DNA of 64,000 bases from Chthonomonas sp. UBA2785 (GTDB lineage: Bacteria > Armatimonadota > Fimbriimonadia > Fimbriimonadales > Fimbriimonadaceae), in contig DEIB01000016.1 in NCBI GenBank assembly GCA_002352215.1, positions 1 through 64,000 on the forward strand, written 5' to 3'. The notes under the pieces are model-generated. The model ran no database searches, was not told the origin of the DNA, and saw only the letters and a program-made list of their open reading frames with translations. Every line of letters begins with the position of its first letter. Within the stretch, counting starts at the first letter, position 1. Positions 1 to 9,050 of the stretch are shown here, piece after piece. A program made the translations under genes and the position numbers.

Positions 1-714
1 ATCACCTTCACGCCGGAATTCGATGGCTTCCCGATGTTCAACCGGGAAGGCACGAAGCTCATCTTTGGCAGTAACCGTTTTGGCAAAGAGCAAGGCGAGA
101 CCAACATCTTTGTGGCGGATTGGGTGGAGCCCGACGTCACTCGCGTGAAGGCGGAGGCCACCGATGACGTGTGGCTCTACCCCTTTGCCACCAACCAGGA
201 CAGCGATTCGTTCCTTCGGGTTTGGGGCACGGGGGCTGACCTCGCCACCTTCACCGAGGACGGCGAAGATAGCGTGAGCCTGGTGCGCTTCCCGGCCATA
301 ACCGTACCGGCGGGGGACATTGTTTCGGCGCGGGTGGTGCTCACCCATGTGAACCCGGAAGGCGGCCAGCGCGCCAACGTTCGCAAGTATCCGATCGAGA
401 TTCGTTCCGTGAAGAGCGGCTTCAGCGAAAAGTCGTGGGCGCATGCCTTGGGGGCTACGCACTGGCCCGGCCCGAGAGTGCTGGGTTCGGCTCAGTTCGG
501 CGAAACCCGCGAGGATGGTTCGTTCGAGATGGTGTTTGAAATCGCCCAAGTGGACAAGCTGCGCGAACTCCTAAGTGATCCGCTTGGCCCGGCCTTTGCC
601 TTCACCAGCACGGCCCCGGCTTCCGAAGTCGGCCGCACGGGGGTTTACAAGTTCTTCTCACGCAACGCGCCGGATGCCGCCGTGCGCCCGCGACTCGAAA
701 TCACCGTCCGCTAA
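1..714 (+). CDS. C-terminal part of a WD40-like (TolB/PD40) protein with a DNRLRE-like tail (5' truncated)
   Basis: The frame is open from the first base of the window, so the true start lies outside; 237 codons are visible. The first ~27 residues carry the PD40/TolB propeller signature (D-G-F-P-M-F followed by L-I-F-G-S-N-R), the usual last blade of WD40-like beta-propeller proteins. The rest (V-W-L-Y-P-F to the end, finishing R-P-R-L-E-I-T) resembles the DNRLRE beta-sandwich found on extracellular proteins. This suggests a secreted or periplasmic binding protein. The domain assignment is by pattern only, and the exact role is unknown. It converges on waaA with a 9-bp gap and no clear terminator. 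Confidence 0.7.
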   Translation: MTFTPEFDGFPMFNREGTKLIFGSNRFGKEQGETNIFVADWVEPDVTRVKAEATDDVWLYPFATNQDSDSFLRVWGTGADLATFTEDGEDSVSLVRFPAITVPAGDIVSARVVLTHVNPEGGQRANVRKYPIEIRSVKSGFSEKSWAHALGATHWPGPRVLGSAQFGETREDGSFEMVFEIAQVDKLRELLSDPLGPAFAFTSTAPASEVGRTGVYKFFSRNAPDAAVRPRLEITVR

Positions 715-723
715 GTACAAGCA

Positions 724-2001
724 CTAGCGCGGCGCGATCTTCGTGTCGGCAGAAGCCAGGGCTTCGGCAATGGCTTCGGCATACCGTGCACTGGCGCCCA
801 GGTTCCGCTCCACCAGAGCCCGAGCCTGGGCGCTCATCTTTGCCCGTTGGCCTTCATTGGCCAGCAGCCCGACCAGCCGTTGCGCCAGTTCATCCGGGGT
901 GGCACAAACCTGCGCCGCCTCCTCACGCTTTGCCATCTCGGCCACGTCGCGGAAGTTCTGCATATGCGGGCCATGCAGCACGGGCGCCCCTTTCGCGAGG
1001 GCCTGAATGAGGTTCTGCCCGCCGAGGTTCGCAAAGCCACCCCCAATCACCGCCACATCGGCCACGGCATAGACATCGCCAAGCTCGCCGTAGGTGTCAA
1101 GCAGAGTGAACCGCTCGTAAGTGCCTTGACTGCGCCGCCCCACGGCCACGCCTTGCTCCTGCAGCCGCTCGGCGATGGCATCGGCACGTTCCAGGTGGCG
1201 GGGCGCCCACACAAACTGCACATGGCTCAGCCGGGCGTCTCGTAGCGCTGCCACCACAAAGGCCTCTTCCTCCTCTCCGCGCGTCGAGCCGATTACGACC
1301 ACGGGATTCTCGGAGTTCAGCCTCAATTCTTCACGCCACTTCTCGGGGTTGCTCTCGCCGGCGGCCGCTTCGTCGAACTTACAATTGCCAAACACTTGGG
1401 CGTTCGTCGCCCCCATTTGGGTGATGCGCTCCGCGTCGGTCGCGGTCTGCATCAGCGGCCGATCCAAGAACTTCAAGAGCGCCTTGTAAAACGGTCGAAT
1501 CCGCATCGAGCGCGGGAAACTGCGGTCGCTGATGCGTCCGTTCAGTAGCAAGGTCGGCACGCGCCACTGGCGCGCCACCCACAGCCAGTTCATCCACAGC
1601 TCGGTTTCCATGATCGCCAGCACCTGGGGGCGCACCCGGGCCATCGCGTTCAGCACAAACCGGGGCACGTCAATCGGCGCGTAGATGACGTAATCAAACA
1701 GTTCCTTAGGGCCATCTTTGGCGGCCTGGTAGCCGCTGCTGGTGGTCACGCTCAGCACGATTTCAGCCTCCGGCGAGCGCTCGCGAATGGCCCGCAGAAT
1801 GGGCCGCGCGGCCATCACCTCGCCCACGCTTACCGCGTGCAGCCACACCCGGGGTCGCTCTTTGGTGGGCCGGGGCAAATTGTATTGGCCCAGCCGTTCA
1901 TTCCAGTCGGGCGCGGGCTTTCGTTGAGTGGTGCGCCACCACATCCACGCCGACCAAAACGGTGCGGTGAGGATGAGAAGCAGGTTATACAGGAGAACCA
2001 T
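724..2001 (-). CDS. waaA: 3-deoxy-D-manno-octulosonic acid (Kdo) transferase
   Basis: 425 aa, normal for the GT30 family. WaaA moves Kdo from CMP-Kdo onto the lipid A precursor at the inner face of the cytoplasmic membrane. Visible features: an N-terminal membrane anchor (residues ~3-22), the S-V-G-E motif (58-61) whose Glu is the family's catalytic base, and a C-terminal GT-B half with V-I-G-G-G-F and H-G-P-H-M-Q-N-F typical of WaaA. It is the last gene of a leftward run with purC; its ATG comes 3 nt after the purC stop. The gene implies an LPS-type outer membrane. Whether lipid A genes exist elsewhere cannot be seen here. Confidence 0.93.
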   Translation of the reverse strand: MVLLYNLLLILTAPFWSAWMWWRTTQRKPAPDWNERLGQYNLPRPTKERPRVWLHAVSVGEVMAARPILRAIRERSPEAEIVLSVTTSSGYQAAKDGPKELFDYVIYAPIDVPRFVLNAMARVRPQVLAIMETELWMNWLWVARQWRVPTLLLNGRISDRSFPRSMRIRPFYKALLKFLDRPLMQTATDAERITQMGATNAQVFGNCKFDEAAAGESNPEKWREELRLNSENPVVVIGSTRGEEEEAFVVAALRDARLSHVQFVWAPRHLERADAIAERLQEQGVAVGRRSQGTYERFTLLDTYGELGDVYAVADVAVIGGGFANLGGQNLIQALAKGAPVLHGPHMQNFRDVAEMAKREEAAQVCATPDELAQRLVGLLANEGQRAKMSAQARALVERNLGASARYAEAIAEALASADTKIAPR

Positions 2002-2004
2002 GGA

Positions 2005-2910
2005 CTACGGCCCGCTGAGCGAATGCGGGACACCCCCCACGATGCGGCGGAATGCCTCCAAATAGAGGTCGCGGGTGCGCGCCACCACGTCGGCAGGAAG
2101 TTCAGGTCCCGGCGGGGTCTTGTCCCAATCCGACCGCTCCAAGAAGTTGCGCACGTACTGCTTGTCGAACCCCGGCAATGCCACGCCTGGCTGGTAGTGG
2201 CGCTCGTCCCAGTACCGGCTGCTATCGGGCGAAAGCGCTTCGTCAATCCAGATCAGCCCCTCCTCCGTGTGGCCAAATTCGAACTTGGTGTCCGCCAAAA
2301 TGAGCCCGGCCTTGCGGGCGTGGGCCGCCGCTTCGGTGTAGAGGCTCAGGGTCCAGGCTTCCGCTTGGGCCACCGTCTCTTCGCCTTCGATGGCCACGGC
2401 TTCGGCCCGGGAAATGTTTTGGTCATGCCCAGTTTGGGCCTTGGTGGAAGGGGTGAAGATCGGTCTCGGAAGAGCGTCCCCATCCTTGAGCGCGGGCACC
2501 AAATCGTATTGATGGACATTCGCGCCCTGAATGCGATACTCCTTAAAGAGCGACCCCGTAATGTAGCCCCGGGCCACACACTCAATGCCCAGCGGCCGCG
2601 CCTTGCGGGCCAGCACGCACCGCCCGTGAAGTTGGGGTTCATCAAAGCCGATCCGGTCGGCAATCACGCGATCATCACCGCTAATCACGTGGTGCGGCAC
2701 ACTTTGCCCCAGTCTCTCGAACCAGTACAGGCTCATTTGGTTGAGGATGCGGCCCTTGTCCGGGATGCCGTTCGCCATCACGACGTCGAACGCACTGATC
2801 CGGTCGGTGGCAACGATCAGGAGGCAGTCACCGAGGTCAAAAACGTCGCGCACTTTGCCCCGGTACGGGGCGGGCAACCCCGGAAATTCCGTCGTCAGCA
2901 GTGCGCTCAT
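2005..2910 (-). CDS. purC: Phosphoribosylaminoimidazole-succinocarboxamide (SAICAR) synthase
   Basis: 301 aa. The enzyme joins CAIR and aspartate with ATP in de novo purine synthesis. The N-terminal Y-R-G-K-V-R-D-V-F-D nucleotide-binding signature (~residues 17-26) is diagnostic. Later motifs G-S-L-F-K-E-Y, D-T-K-F-E-F-G and D-E-A-L-S-P-D-S-S-R-Y-W are those of the longer, yeast-like PurC type. It lies between a DUF433 gene and waaA on the same strand. The ATG follows a CATAAT hexamer by 6 nt on the coding strand. purE is in the window (10.5 kb) but not adjacent, so purine genes are scattered. Confidence 0.97.
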   Translation of the reverse strand: MSALLTTEFPGLPAPYRGKVRDVFDLGDCLLIVATDRISAFDVVMANGIPDKGRILNQMSLYWFERLGQSVPHHVISGDDRVIADRIGFDEPQLHGRCVLARKARPLGIECVARGYITGSLFKEYRIQGANVHQYDLVPALKDGDALPRPIFTPSTKAQTGHDQNISRAEAVAIEGEETVAQAEAWTLSLYTEAAAHARKAGLILADTKFEFGHTEEGLIWIDEALSPDSSRYWDERHYQPGVALPGFDKQYVRNFLERSDWDKTPPGPELPADVVARTRDLYLEAFRRIVGGVPHSLSGP

Positions 2911-2934
2911 ACGGCCATTATGCCGCGCCGAAAC

Positions 2935-3447
2935 CTAGCGCGCGTCGGCGAAGGGATAGGCGGCCCGGGTCCGTTCGACGTGGTCGTCGTAACGCTTGAT
3001 TTCGCGGCCAATCTCGTCCGGATTGCGACCCGCGTAGCTCAGCGCGGCGCGGACATCCAGCTCCGAGAGCATGGGCATGCTTTCCAGCACTTGGTCCACG
3101 GCCCCGACCCGGCGGTACTCGCGCACCACTTCCCAGATCGCCACGGGGCTCGAGACCAGGCGGGCCACGCCTCCCACATCCTTCTTGATGCGGGCCATAT
3201 CGTCGCTCAGGTCTTGATGCTCGCTCAGGGCTGTGACGCGCTGATTAAGTTCGTCGGGCGACATGTTGAGATAGACGGCGGCCTCGTGAAGCTCAAGCAT
3301 GTTCTCCTCCACGGCCATGGCGGTGAGTTCAATTTCAAGGTCCGGGTCGTTGGCAAAAATGGCCGCCAATGCAGAGGCGATGCGACCAGGGCGCTCCAGC
3401 GCCATGCGCTCAACTTGGGGCAGAATCCAGGGCTTAACTTCAGACAT
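2935..3447 (-). CDS. DUF433-domain protein
   Basis: 170 aa from the ATG at 3447. The reading frame stays open to 3636, but the upstream part is basic, low-complexity sequence and reaches into the end of the hydrolase gene, so I chose the internal start. Residues ~95-165 resemble DUF433, with P-V-A-I-W-E-V, then P-M-L-S-E-L-D-V-R-A-A-L-S-Y-A before the end. DUF433 domains are small helical, DNA-binding-like modules often found as antitoxins of VapC/DUF5615-type toxins. No toxin-like partner is beside it; the neighbour is purC, 24 bp downstream. The N-terminal half is not recognised. The function is unknown. Confidence 0.65.
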   Translation of the reverse strand: MSEVKPWILPQVERMALERPGRIASALAAIFANDPDLEIELTAMAVEENMLELHEAAVYLNMSPDELNQRVTALSEHQDLSDDMARIKKDVGGVARLVSSPVAIWEVVREYRRVGAVDQVLESMPMLSELDVRAALSYAGRNPDEIGREIKRYDDHVERTRAAYPFADAR

Positions 3448-3500
3448 CACGTCGCCTCGTTGTCGGATCGGAAGAACGCCCTTGTTCGTCCACCTTTGTA

Positions 3501-4427
3501 CTAGACGGAGTTTGACGGCTCGACGTCGCGCGGAGAGGGACCATTCCGTACGGCCTCGAAGAACGTCGTCACCGCCTGTAAGTACTGCTGGGGGTGCTCC
3601 AATCGTGCCCGACCGTGGCTCGACTCCGCAAACCACTCCACTTGGGCGCCCGGCCCCGAGATTTGAACCAGTCGCTCCATGGTGGGCCGGGGTACCAGCG
3701 GGTCAGCATCTCCGTGCAAGAACAGAATGGGCTTGCCGGCCAGCTTGGATAACGGGCCGTCGGTGCGGATATCAACGGGTCGAATCCCCGTCATCCGCTG
3801 GGCAAAAAACTGGCTGGGCGTCAAGAGCTTGGCGTACTTGTTCCGCCCGATGAAATCCCACCACCCCTTCGCGGCTTCATCGAGGCTGCCATAAACGCTA
3901 TCGAGGATGAGTGCATCCACGGAGTCCGGTTGTTCGCTGAGGGCAAAGAGGCCCGCCGCCGCTCCCATGCTGCTCCCCATGTAGATCAGCTTGGCGCCCG
4001 GGCACCTCTGGCGGGCATAGGCCACGGCCGCCCGCACATCATTGGCTTCGGCCGGTCCGATGGTGGACATCCGCCCGCTACTCCCTCCGTGCGCCCGGAA
4101 ATCGAAGAACAACGCGCTCGGCTGAGGGTGCAAATGGGCCAACTGAGGCACAAATTCGCTGCGATTCATCATGTAGCCGTGGGCAAAAACCACGACCACT
4201 TCGGGATCGCCCTGGCACCACCATCCCCGTAAGCGCTGACCATCTTCCGTCTCGATGAGTACGGATTCTTGTGGCAACGCCAGTTCGCCTGGGGCGATCC
4301 AGTGCGGCACCCGCATGGGGAACACACTAAACCGTGCGGCCACGTAGAGGGCCAAGAAGTAAAGGCCGGCCAGGCCCCCAGCAAGCACTGCGAGGCTGAT
4401 GAAAACGGTAAGGAACCAAGTCGGCAT
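3501..4427 (-). CDS. Membrane-anchored alpha/beta hydrolase (S33/BAAT-like)
   Basis: 308 aa. One N-terminal transmembrane helix (~5-30) is followed by an alpha/beta-hydrolase fold. The triad can be proposed directly: nucleophile Ser153 in G-S-S-M-G, an Asp in L-H-G-D-A-D-P-L-V-P (~242), and His271 in S-S-H-G-R. H-G-Y (~83-85) fits the oxyanion region. Such proteins are usually esterases or lysophospholipase-like enzymes facing the periplasm, but the substrate cannot be told. It runs divergently from the ASCH gene with a 33-bp gap. The DUF433 gene follows on the same strand, and this may be one transcript with purC. Confidence 0.82.
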   Translation of the reverse strand: MPTWFLTVFISLAVLAGGLAGLYFLALYVAARFSVFPMRVPHWIAPGELALPQESVLIETEDGQRLRGWWCQGDPEVVVVFAHGYMMNRSEFVPQLAHLHPQPSALFFDFRAHGGSSGRMSTIGPAEANDVRAAVAYARQRCPGAKLIYMGSSMGAAAGLFALSEQPDSVDALILDSVYGSLDEAAKGWWDFIGRNKYAKLLTPSQFFAQRMTGIRPVDIRTDGPLSKLAGKPILFLHGDADPLVPRPTMERLVQISGPGAQVEWFAESSHGRARLEHPQQYLQAVTTFFEAVRNGPSPRDVEPSNSV

Positions 4428-4441
4428 GGTTAAGAACTGGA

Positions 4442-4447
4442 TAGAAT
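4442..4447 (+). promoter_or_regulatory. Possible -10 (TAGAAT) for the ASCH gene
   Basis: TAGAAT lies 13 nt before the ATG at 4461. This gap is longer than the 5-9 nt found at the strongest leaderless-like sites in the window. No -35 is obvious. Confidence 0.35.
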
Positions 4448-4460
4448 AAGCGCAACCCTG

Positions 4461-4808
4461 ATGTTTGCTCTGAATTTCTACTCCGAGTTATACGACGATC
4501 TCTTGCTGAGCAATCGCAAAACGGCGACGATCCGACTAGGAGATAAGGCGGATAAGTATCAGGACGGCATGATCGTGTGGGTGACGGTGGGGCCGCGCTT
4601 CGGTCGCCGCCAAAAACTCTTTGCGGCCATTCTTGATCGCGTCGAGGTCAAACCGATCGCCGAGCTGAGCCCCCGCGACATCGAGCGGGAGAACCCAGAG
4701 CTGCGCAGCCAGGACGAGGTAATCGCCCTGCTCACGCGCATTTACGGGGAATTCGTCACCCCGGCCCACAATTGCACGGTGATTTACTTCAGCCGTGTTG
4801 ACGAATAA
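4461..4808 (+). CDS. ASCH/PUA-like domain protein
   Basis: 115 aa. The N-terminus (F-Y-S-E-L-Y-D-D-L-L, K-T-A-T-I-R, then G-M-I-V-W-V) matches the ASCH-domain pattern, a PUA-like beta-barrel thought to bind RNA. The K-T-A-T-I-R segment corresponds to the conserved basic patch. The domain occupies almost the whole protein. It sits ahead of the NAD(P)HX repair gene with a 52-bp gap. The precise role is unknown; RNA or modified-nucleoside binding is family knowledge, not something seen here. Confidence 0.7.
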   Translation: MFALNFYSELYDDLLLSNRKTATIRLGDKADKYQDGMIVWVTVGPRFGRRQKLFAAILDRVEVKPIAELSPRDIERENPELRSQDEVIALLTRIYGEFVTPAHNCTVIYFSRVDE

Positions 4809-4860
4809 GCGTCTGACCTCGTAGGTGTTCAAAGCAAGGCTTGCTGAGAACCCCGCAACG

Positions 4861-6441
4861 ATGACCACCTGGATCGCCAGCGCTGAACGCTGTAAGCAAA
4901 TGGACTACCGGTCCACCCACGAGTTTGGGATCCCCGGGGAACAGCTTATGGAGCGAGCCGGGCGGTACGTTTTTGAAGCCATGACCGAACTCCTGCCGGA
5001 CGGCGGCTCCCTCGTGGTGCTGTGCGGCAAGGGGAATAACGGTGGCGACGGCTTCGTGGTCGCCCGTCTGGCGCACGAGCAAGGCTACGGCGTGGAATGC
5101 CTGGTGGCCGCCCAGGGACCCGAAGACTTTACGCCCCTGTGCGCCCTGCAATTCGAGCGGGCCGTGGCGGCGGGAGTTACCCCCCACTTTGCCAGCGATG
5201 CGACCTGGACGCGGCGGCTAGAAAGTATCCCCTGCCGGGACCTGGTGGTGGATGCGCTGCTCGGAACCGGGGTGAGTGGGCCTGTACATGGTCCGATTCT
5301 GGAAGCCATTGAGGCTGTCAATCGCAGCGGCACCCCGGTAGTGGCGGTGGACTTGCCCAGCGGCGTCCACACCGATACCGGCGAAGAACTGGGCGCCAGC
5401 ATTTGGGCGTTGCGCACGGTGACCGTGGGCTTGCCGAAGCCGTGCCTGTTCCAGGGCACTGGGATTGAGCACTCGGGATTCTGGACGGTGGCGGATATCG
5501 GCTACCCGGCCGAGCTCATGCGTGAGCCTACCGAAGCCTTTTTGGTGGATGCGCAGTGGGTGGGGCAGTTCTTGCCCGAACGGTTCCGAGCCAGCCACAA
5601 AGGCAGCAACGGCCATACGCTCATCGTGGCAGGTAGCCACTGGATGCCAGGTTCGGCAGTGTTGGCGGCCAAAGCGGCTGTGCGCGCGGGCGCGGGCCTC
5701 GTGACCGTGGCGAGCGTGCCCAGCGTGTGCCAGGCCGTGATGGCGCAGGTGCCAGAGGCCATCTTGCTTCCGTTGCCCGAGGTGGATGGGGTTATCGCTC
5801 CCGCCGCCGCCGACACGATTTTGGATTACTCACGGCGATTCCAAAGCGCCCTCTTTGGCCCGGGATTGACCAGCCAGGCACCGGTGCGCGAGTTCTTGCA
5901 GCGGGTGTGGTCGGATTGGCAGCATCCCTCTTGCATCGATGCCGACGCCCTCAATTTGGTGGCCGAAGGCATCCCCCTTCCCGCCGGCCCCACCGTGATC
6001 ACCCCGCACCCCGGCGAGATGAGCCGCCTGATGCAGGAGTCCATTGCCCAGGTGCAGAACGACCGCTTTGACACAATCACCCGGGCCTCGGAGCAGTACC
6101 AAACCACAGTGCTCTTGAAGGGACCGTACAGCCTCATCCGATCACCTCAACAGCCGATCATCGTGAACAACACCGGCAACCCCGGCATGGCGAGCGCCGG
6201 TATGGGCGATGTGCTGGCGGGCGTGATTGCCACCCTGCTCGCGCAGGAGCTTCCCCCGGCTCACGCAGCGGCGGTGGGTGCCTATTGGCACGGGGCGGCG
6301 GGCGACTGGGCAGCGGAAAACATCGGCCCCGTCGGCTTCTTGGCGCACGAAGTTGCGGATGCTTTGCCCCGGGCACGAGTTACAATGATGGGAACGTGCG
6401 GATTGGATTCGTTCTCCTGTTTGGGTGGCTCGGAGCTTTAA
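4861..6441 (+). CDS. nnr: Bifunctional NAD(P)HX epimerase/dehydratase
   Basis: 526 aa from the ATG at 4861. An upstream in-frame ATG at 4825 would add 12 unconserved residues. The protein repairs hydrated NADH/NADPH. Residues ~1-215 are the YjeF-N epimerase, with C-G-K-G-N-N-G-G-D-G-F (~52-62) and a V-D-L-P-S-G-V motif. Residues ~225-520 are the ADP/ATP-dependent dehydratase, with T-P-H-P-G-E-M, L-K-G-P-Y-S-L-I and the N-P-G-M-A-S-A-G-M-G-D-V-L-A-G phosphate-binding segment holding the catalytic Asp. The 3' end overlaps the next gene by 46 bp. Confidence 0.95.
   Translation: MTTWIASAERCKQMDYRSTHEFGIPGEQLMERAGRYVFEAMTELLPDGGSLVVLCGKGNNGGDGFVVARLAHEQGYGVECLVAAQGPEDFTPLCALQFERAVAAGVTPHFASDATWTRRLESIPCRDLVVDALLGTGVSGPVHGPILEAIEAVNRSGTPVVAVDLPSGVHTDTGEELGASIWALRTVTVGLPKPCLFQGTGIEHSGFWTVADIGYPAELMREPTEAFLVDAQWVGQFLPERFRASHKGSNGHTLIVAGSHWMPGSAVLAAKAAVRAGAGLVTVASVPSVCQAVMAQVPEAILLPLPEVDGVIAPAAADTILDYSRRFQSALFGPGLTSQAPVREFLQRVWSDWQHPSCIDADALNLVAEGIPLPAGPTVITPHPGEMSRLMQESIAQVQNDRFDTITRASEQYQTTVLLKGPYSLIRSPQQPIIVNNTGNPGMASAGMGDVLAGVIATLLAQELPPAHAAAVGAYWHGAAGDWAAENIGPVGFLAHEVADALPRARVTMMGTCGLDSFSCLGGSEL
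6381..6386 (+). promoter_or_regulatory. -10-like TACAAT inside the end of nnr
   Basis: TACAAT ends 9 nt before the GTG at 6396, so the FHA genes may have their own promoter inside nnr. No -35 consensus is visible. Confidence 0.5.
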
Positions 6442-7631
6442 CGGCCTGGGCGGCCCCGGACTCGGTTAAGCTCACCTTCCCCGCTCAGGCGGAGTACCTG
6501 GTGTGGGTGCAGAGCGAGTCGGAAACCTTCCTGACTGACCGCGCCACCAATATTCAGGGCACCAGCGGCGAAGTCAAAGTTGTCGCCGCCGGAGAGAAAC
6601 CCAGCGTCTACGTACTGGACGGCAAAACGAATCTCTTGGCGGTGAAGCCGCTGGGCGAGGTGAAAGACGCCGCCTGGACTCTGAAGAAAGAAGACTTCAC
6701 CCGCATTGCTCGGCTCGATTTGACGGCGGAAACCAGCAAGGGCAAGGTGGCCAGTGGCCTTTTCCGTGTAAAAACCGGTGACCAAACCCGCACTGCCCTG
6801 CTGACCCCCGATGACAAGGGCCGCGTCACCCTGTGGAACCTGCCCCCCGGTCCGGTTGAGGTGGTGTTCGAAACCAAATCGGGCGAGAAAACCCTCGCCA
6901 CATCCGCCCAGCGTGTGGAACTAAGCCGCGAAGCGGGCCGCGTGGGGGTGCTGGTGACCGCCGATGACGCCGCCCCCGTGGTGGAGCAGGAGAAGGACCC
7001 CGCCACGGGCCAAGAACCCGGGGCCGCCGCCCCGGCGCGTGCCCGCCCTGGAGATGCCCCCGCGCCGCGTGCATCCGGTGGGGTTTCGCCGATTGTGAGC
7101 CTGCTGACCGGCCTGATTGGCCTGGCGGCCGTAGGGGGTGTCATCTTCTGGCTGCTGAAGTACAAGGGCGACCAGGTGCAAGACTTTTTGAGGCAGGCCG
7201 GGCTGGCCCAAGCCGCTCCGACCGCGGACGACGGCGACCCCACACCCCCCGTGGCCATCCCGCAGCGCCAAGGCCCCGGCGAGAAGATTGTCCTTGACCC
7301 CGTGGCAACTCCGGTGGCGACTCCCGTCGCCGCGCCCGTTGCTGCCCCTAGCAGCCCGCGTTTGGTGCTTAGCTCTGGTTCACCGGTGCCCCTGGTCCCC
7401 GGCAGCATGGAACTCGGACGCGAAGTTACCGGACCGCTGGCCATGCCGCAGGAATCCAGTGTCTCGCGGCGGCACGCCCAGTTCGAGTGGGATGGCGCCC
7501 ACCTCACCGTCACGGACCTCGGCTCTACCAACGGCACCTACGTGCGCGGTACCAAGATTTCGGGGCCGACTCCGGTGCTGCCGGGCGACACCGTTCAGTG
7601 CGGGGCCATCGTCCTTCGCTTTGAGGGCTAA
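6396..7631 (+). CDS. Secreted/membrane protein with C-terminal cytosolic FHA domain
   Basis: 411 aa from the GTG at 6396; the frame is open further upstream, but only this start gives a clean signal peptide (V-R-I-G-F-V-L-L-F-G-W-L-G-A-L-T-A-W-A). A ~200-residue extracytoplasmic part follows, then a Pro/Ala-rich stretch, a transmembrane helix (~230-250, ending in L-L-K-Y-K), another Pro/Ala linker, and a canonical FHA domain (G-R-E, S-R-R-H-A, T-N-G-T-Y-V) at the C-terminus. FHA domains bind phosphothreonine, so this may link an outside sensor region to cytoplasmic phosphorylation. The next FHA gene starts right after its stop. Confidence 0.8.
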   Translation: MRIGFVLLFGWLGALTAWAAPDSVKLTFPAQAEYLVWVQSESETFLTDRATNIQGTSGEVKVVAAGEKPSVYVLDGKTNLLAVKPLGEVKDAAWTLKKEDFTRIARLDLTAETSKGKVASGLFRVKTGDQTRTALLTPDDKGRVTLWNLPPGPVEVVFETKSGEKTLATSAQRVELSREAGRVGVLVTADDAAPVVEQEKDPATGQEPGAAAPARARPGDAPAPRASGGVSPIVSLLTGLIGLAAVGGVIFWLLKYKGDQVQDFLRQAGLAQAAPTADDGDPTPPVAIPQRQGPGEKIVLDPVATPVATPVAAPVAAPSSPRLVLSSGSPVPLVPGSMELGREVTGPLAMPQESSVSRRHAQFEWDGAHLTVTDLGSTNGTYVRGTKISGPTPVLPGDTVQCGAIVLRFEG

Positions 7632-9050
7632 ATGAACGGACTCTTTCGCGTGCTGGTGCAGGGGGCCATCGGGCGGGCGCTCGCGGGCTTCCTCGCGGGG
7701 GCCTTGGTGTGGCTGGTGGTGGAGCCCATGTTCCCCAAGGCCGGCAACCTTGGCATCGCCTTCTCCGCCTCGCCGGAATGGGTGCGGGCCGAGCGCGCGC
7801 TCATTGTTGGCACCATCCTCGCCATCGGCATCGCCTGCGGGTTCATTCAGGGCCTCGCTAAGGGGAGCCGGCACCACCTTTGGGTCACCACCCTGCTCGC
7901 CGCCGTGTTCACGTTCGTCGGTGGGATGATGGGTTGGCAGGTCAGCGGCGTCATTTTCCAGGCGATGATGGGCGCGCAAGTGATGGCGCAACGCGACGGC
8001 GACCCCACCACCATCGTCCGGGTGTTCACGTTCATCCCCCTCGGTATTGGCATCGGCTTGGGGCTGGGCGTTTCTCAGCTCAACGTACGCGGCGCGATGT
8101 CGGGGGCCTTTGGGGGGCTCATCGGCGGGGCCGTAACCGGGATGATCTTCAATCCTATTTCCACCGTTTTGGGCACCGCCATGGTGGCCAACGCCAACCC
8201 CGGCGAGGTCGTTGAGATCGGAGCGCCGGGCCGCGCGGTGCTCACGGCCGGCATTGGGTTGCTGGTGGGGCTGTTTACGGCCCTAGCCGAGCAAGCCAGC
8301 CGCCGTGCGTGGGTGCGCCTGGTGGTGGGCCGCAACGAAGGCCGTGATTGGCCGATTGACAACCAGCAAACGCTGATTGGCCGCGACGAGCGGGCCGGGA
8401 TTCCGTTATTCGGCGATGGGAGCGTGGCTAAGCACCACGCCACCATCGTCCGCCAGGGCGGGCAGTATCTGCTGATGGATGCGGGCACCCCGGCGGGCAT
8501 TGGCCATAACGGCATTCGCGTGCCCCAGGCGGTGCTGCAGCACGGCGACACCTTCCAGATTGGCGGGCACCAGTTGCAGTTCTTCTTGCGCGGGATGGGG
8601 CGACCCCAACCCGTGGCGATGGTGAACCCGGGCGCGCAACCCGCCCCGATGACGCCCATCGTCCAAAACCCCTCCGTCCAAAACCCGGCTGTCCAGCCCA
8701 TGCCCCAACCGATGGGCGCCGCCACCGTCGCCATCCCGGCGCAGCCCATGGCGACGTCCGCCTATCAGTTAGTCGTCCTCAGTGGCCCGATGGCCGGGCA
8801 CCGGCAGTTCCTCACCGACCAATTCGAAATCGGGAGAGAAGGTACCGGCCTGCGGCTCACCACCGATAGCCAGGCTTCGCGGCGACACTGCCTCGTAAGC
8901 ACGGCTGCGGGCCAGGTGACGGTCACCGACCTTAACAGCACCAATGGCACCTACATCAACGGCCAGCGCGTGACGTCCTCGCCCTTGCGGCCGGGGGATG
9001 TGCTCCGCATCGGCGGCACCGAAATGCGCCTCGAGAATCCCGTTGCCTAA
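7632..9050 (+). CDS. Polytopic membrane protein with two FHA domains
   Basis: 472 aa. The ATG directly follows the TAA of the preceding gene, so the two are surely co-expressed. Residues ~1-225 contain about six Gly/Ala-rich hydrophobic helices. A first FHA-like domain follows (~235-320: G-R-D-E, K-H-H-A-T, then G-H-N-G-I where N-G-T is usual), so it looks degenerate. A Pro/Gln/Met-rich linker leads to a canonical C-terminal FHA (G-R-E, A-S-R-R-H, S-T-N-G-T-Y-I-N-G). Its stop codon interlocks with that of the convergent VWA gene. No kinase gene is in the cluster. Confidence 0.8.
   Translation: MNGLFRVLVQGAIGRALAGFLAGALVWLVVEPMFPKAGNLGIAFSASPEWVRAERALIVGTILAIGIACGFIQGLAKGSRHHLWVTTLLAAVFTFVGGMMGWQVSGVIFQAMMGAQVMAQRDGDPTTIVRVFTFIPLGIGIGLGLGVSQLNVRGAMSGAFGGLIGGAVTGMIFNPISTVLGTAMVANANPGEVVEIGAPGRAVLTAGIGLLVGLFTALAEQASRRAWVRLVVGRNEGRDWPIDNQQTLIGRDERAGIPLFGDGSVAKHHATIVRQGGQYLLMDAGTPAGIGHNGIRVPQAVLQHGDTFQIGGHQLQFFLRGMGRPQPVAMVNPGAQPAPMTPIVQNPSVQNPAVQPMPQPMGAATVAIPAQPMATSAYQLVVLSGPMAGHRQFLTDQFEIGREGTGLRLTTDSQASRRHCLVSTAAGQVTVTDLNSTNGTYINGQRVTSSPLRPGDVLRIGGTEMRLENPVA

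Noticed and set aside
1837..3504. 555-codon open frame antisense to purC and the DUF433 gene
   Set aside because: No domain signature and it spans two unrelated genes; codon-composition artefact.
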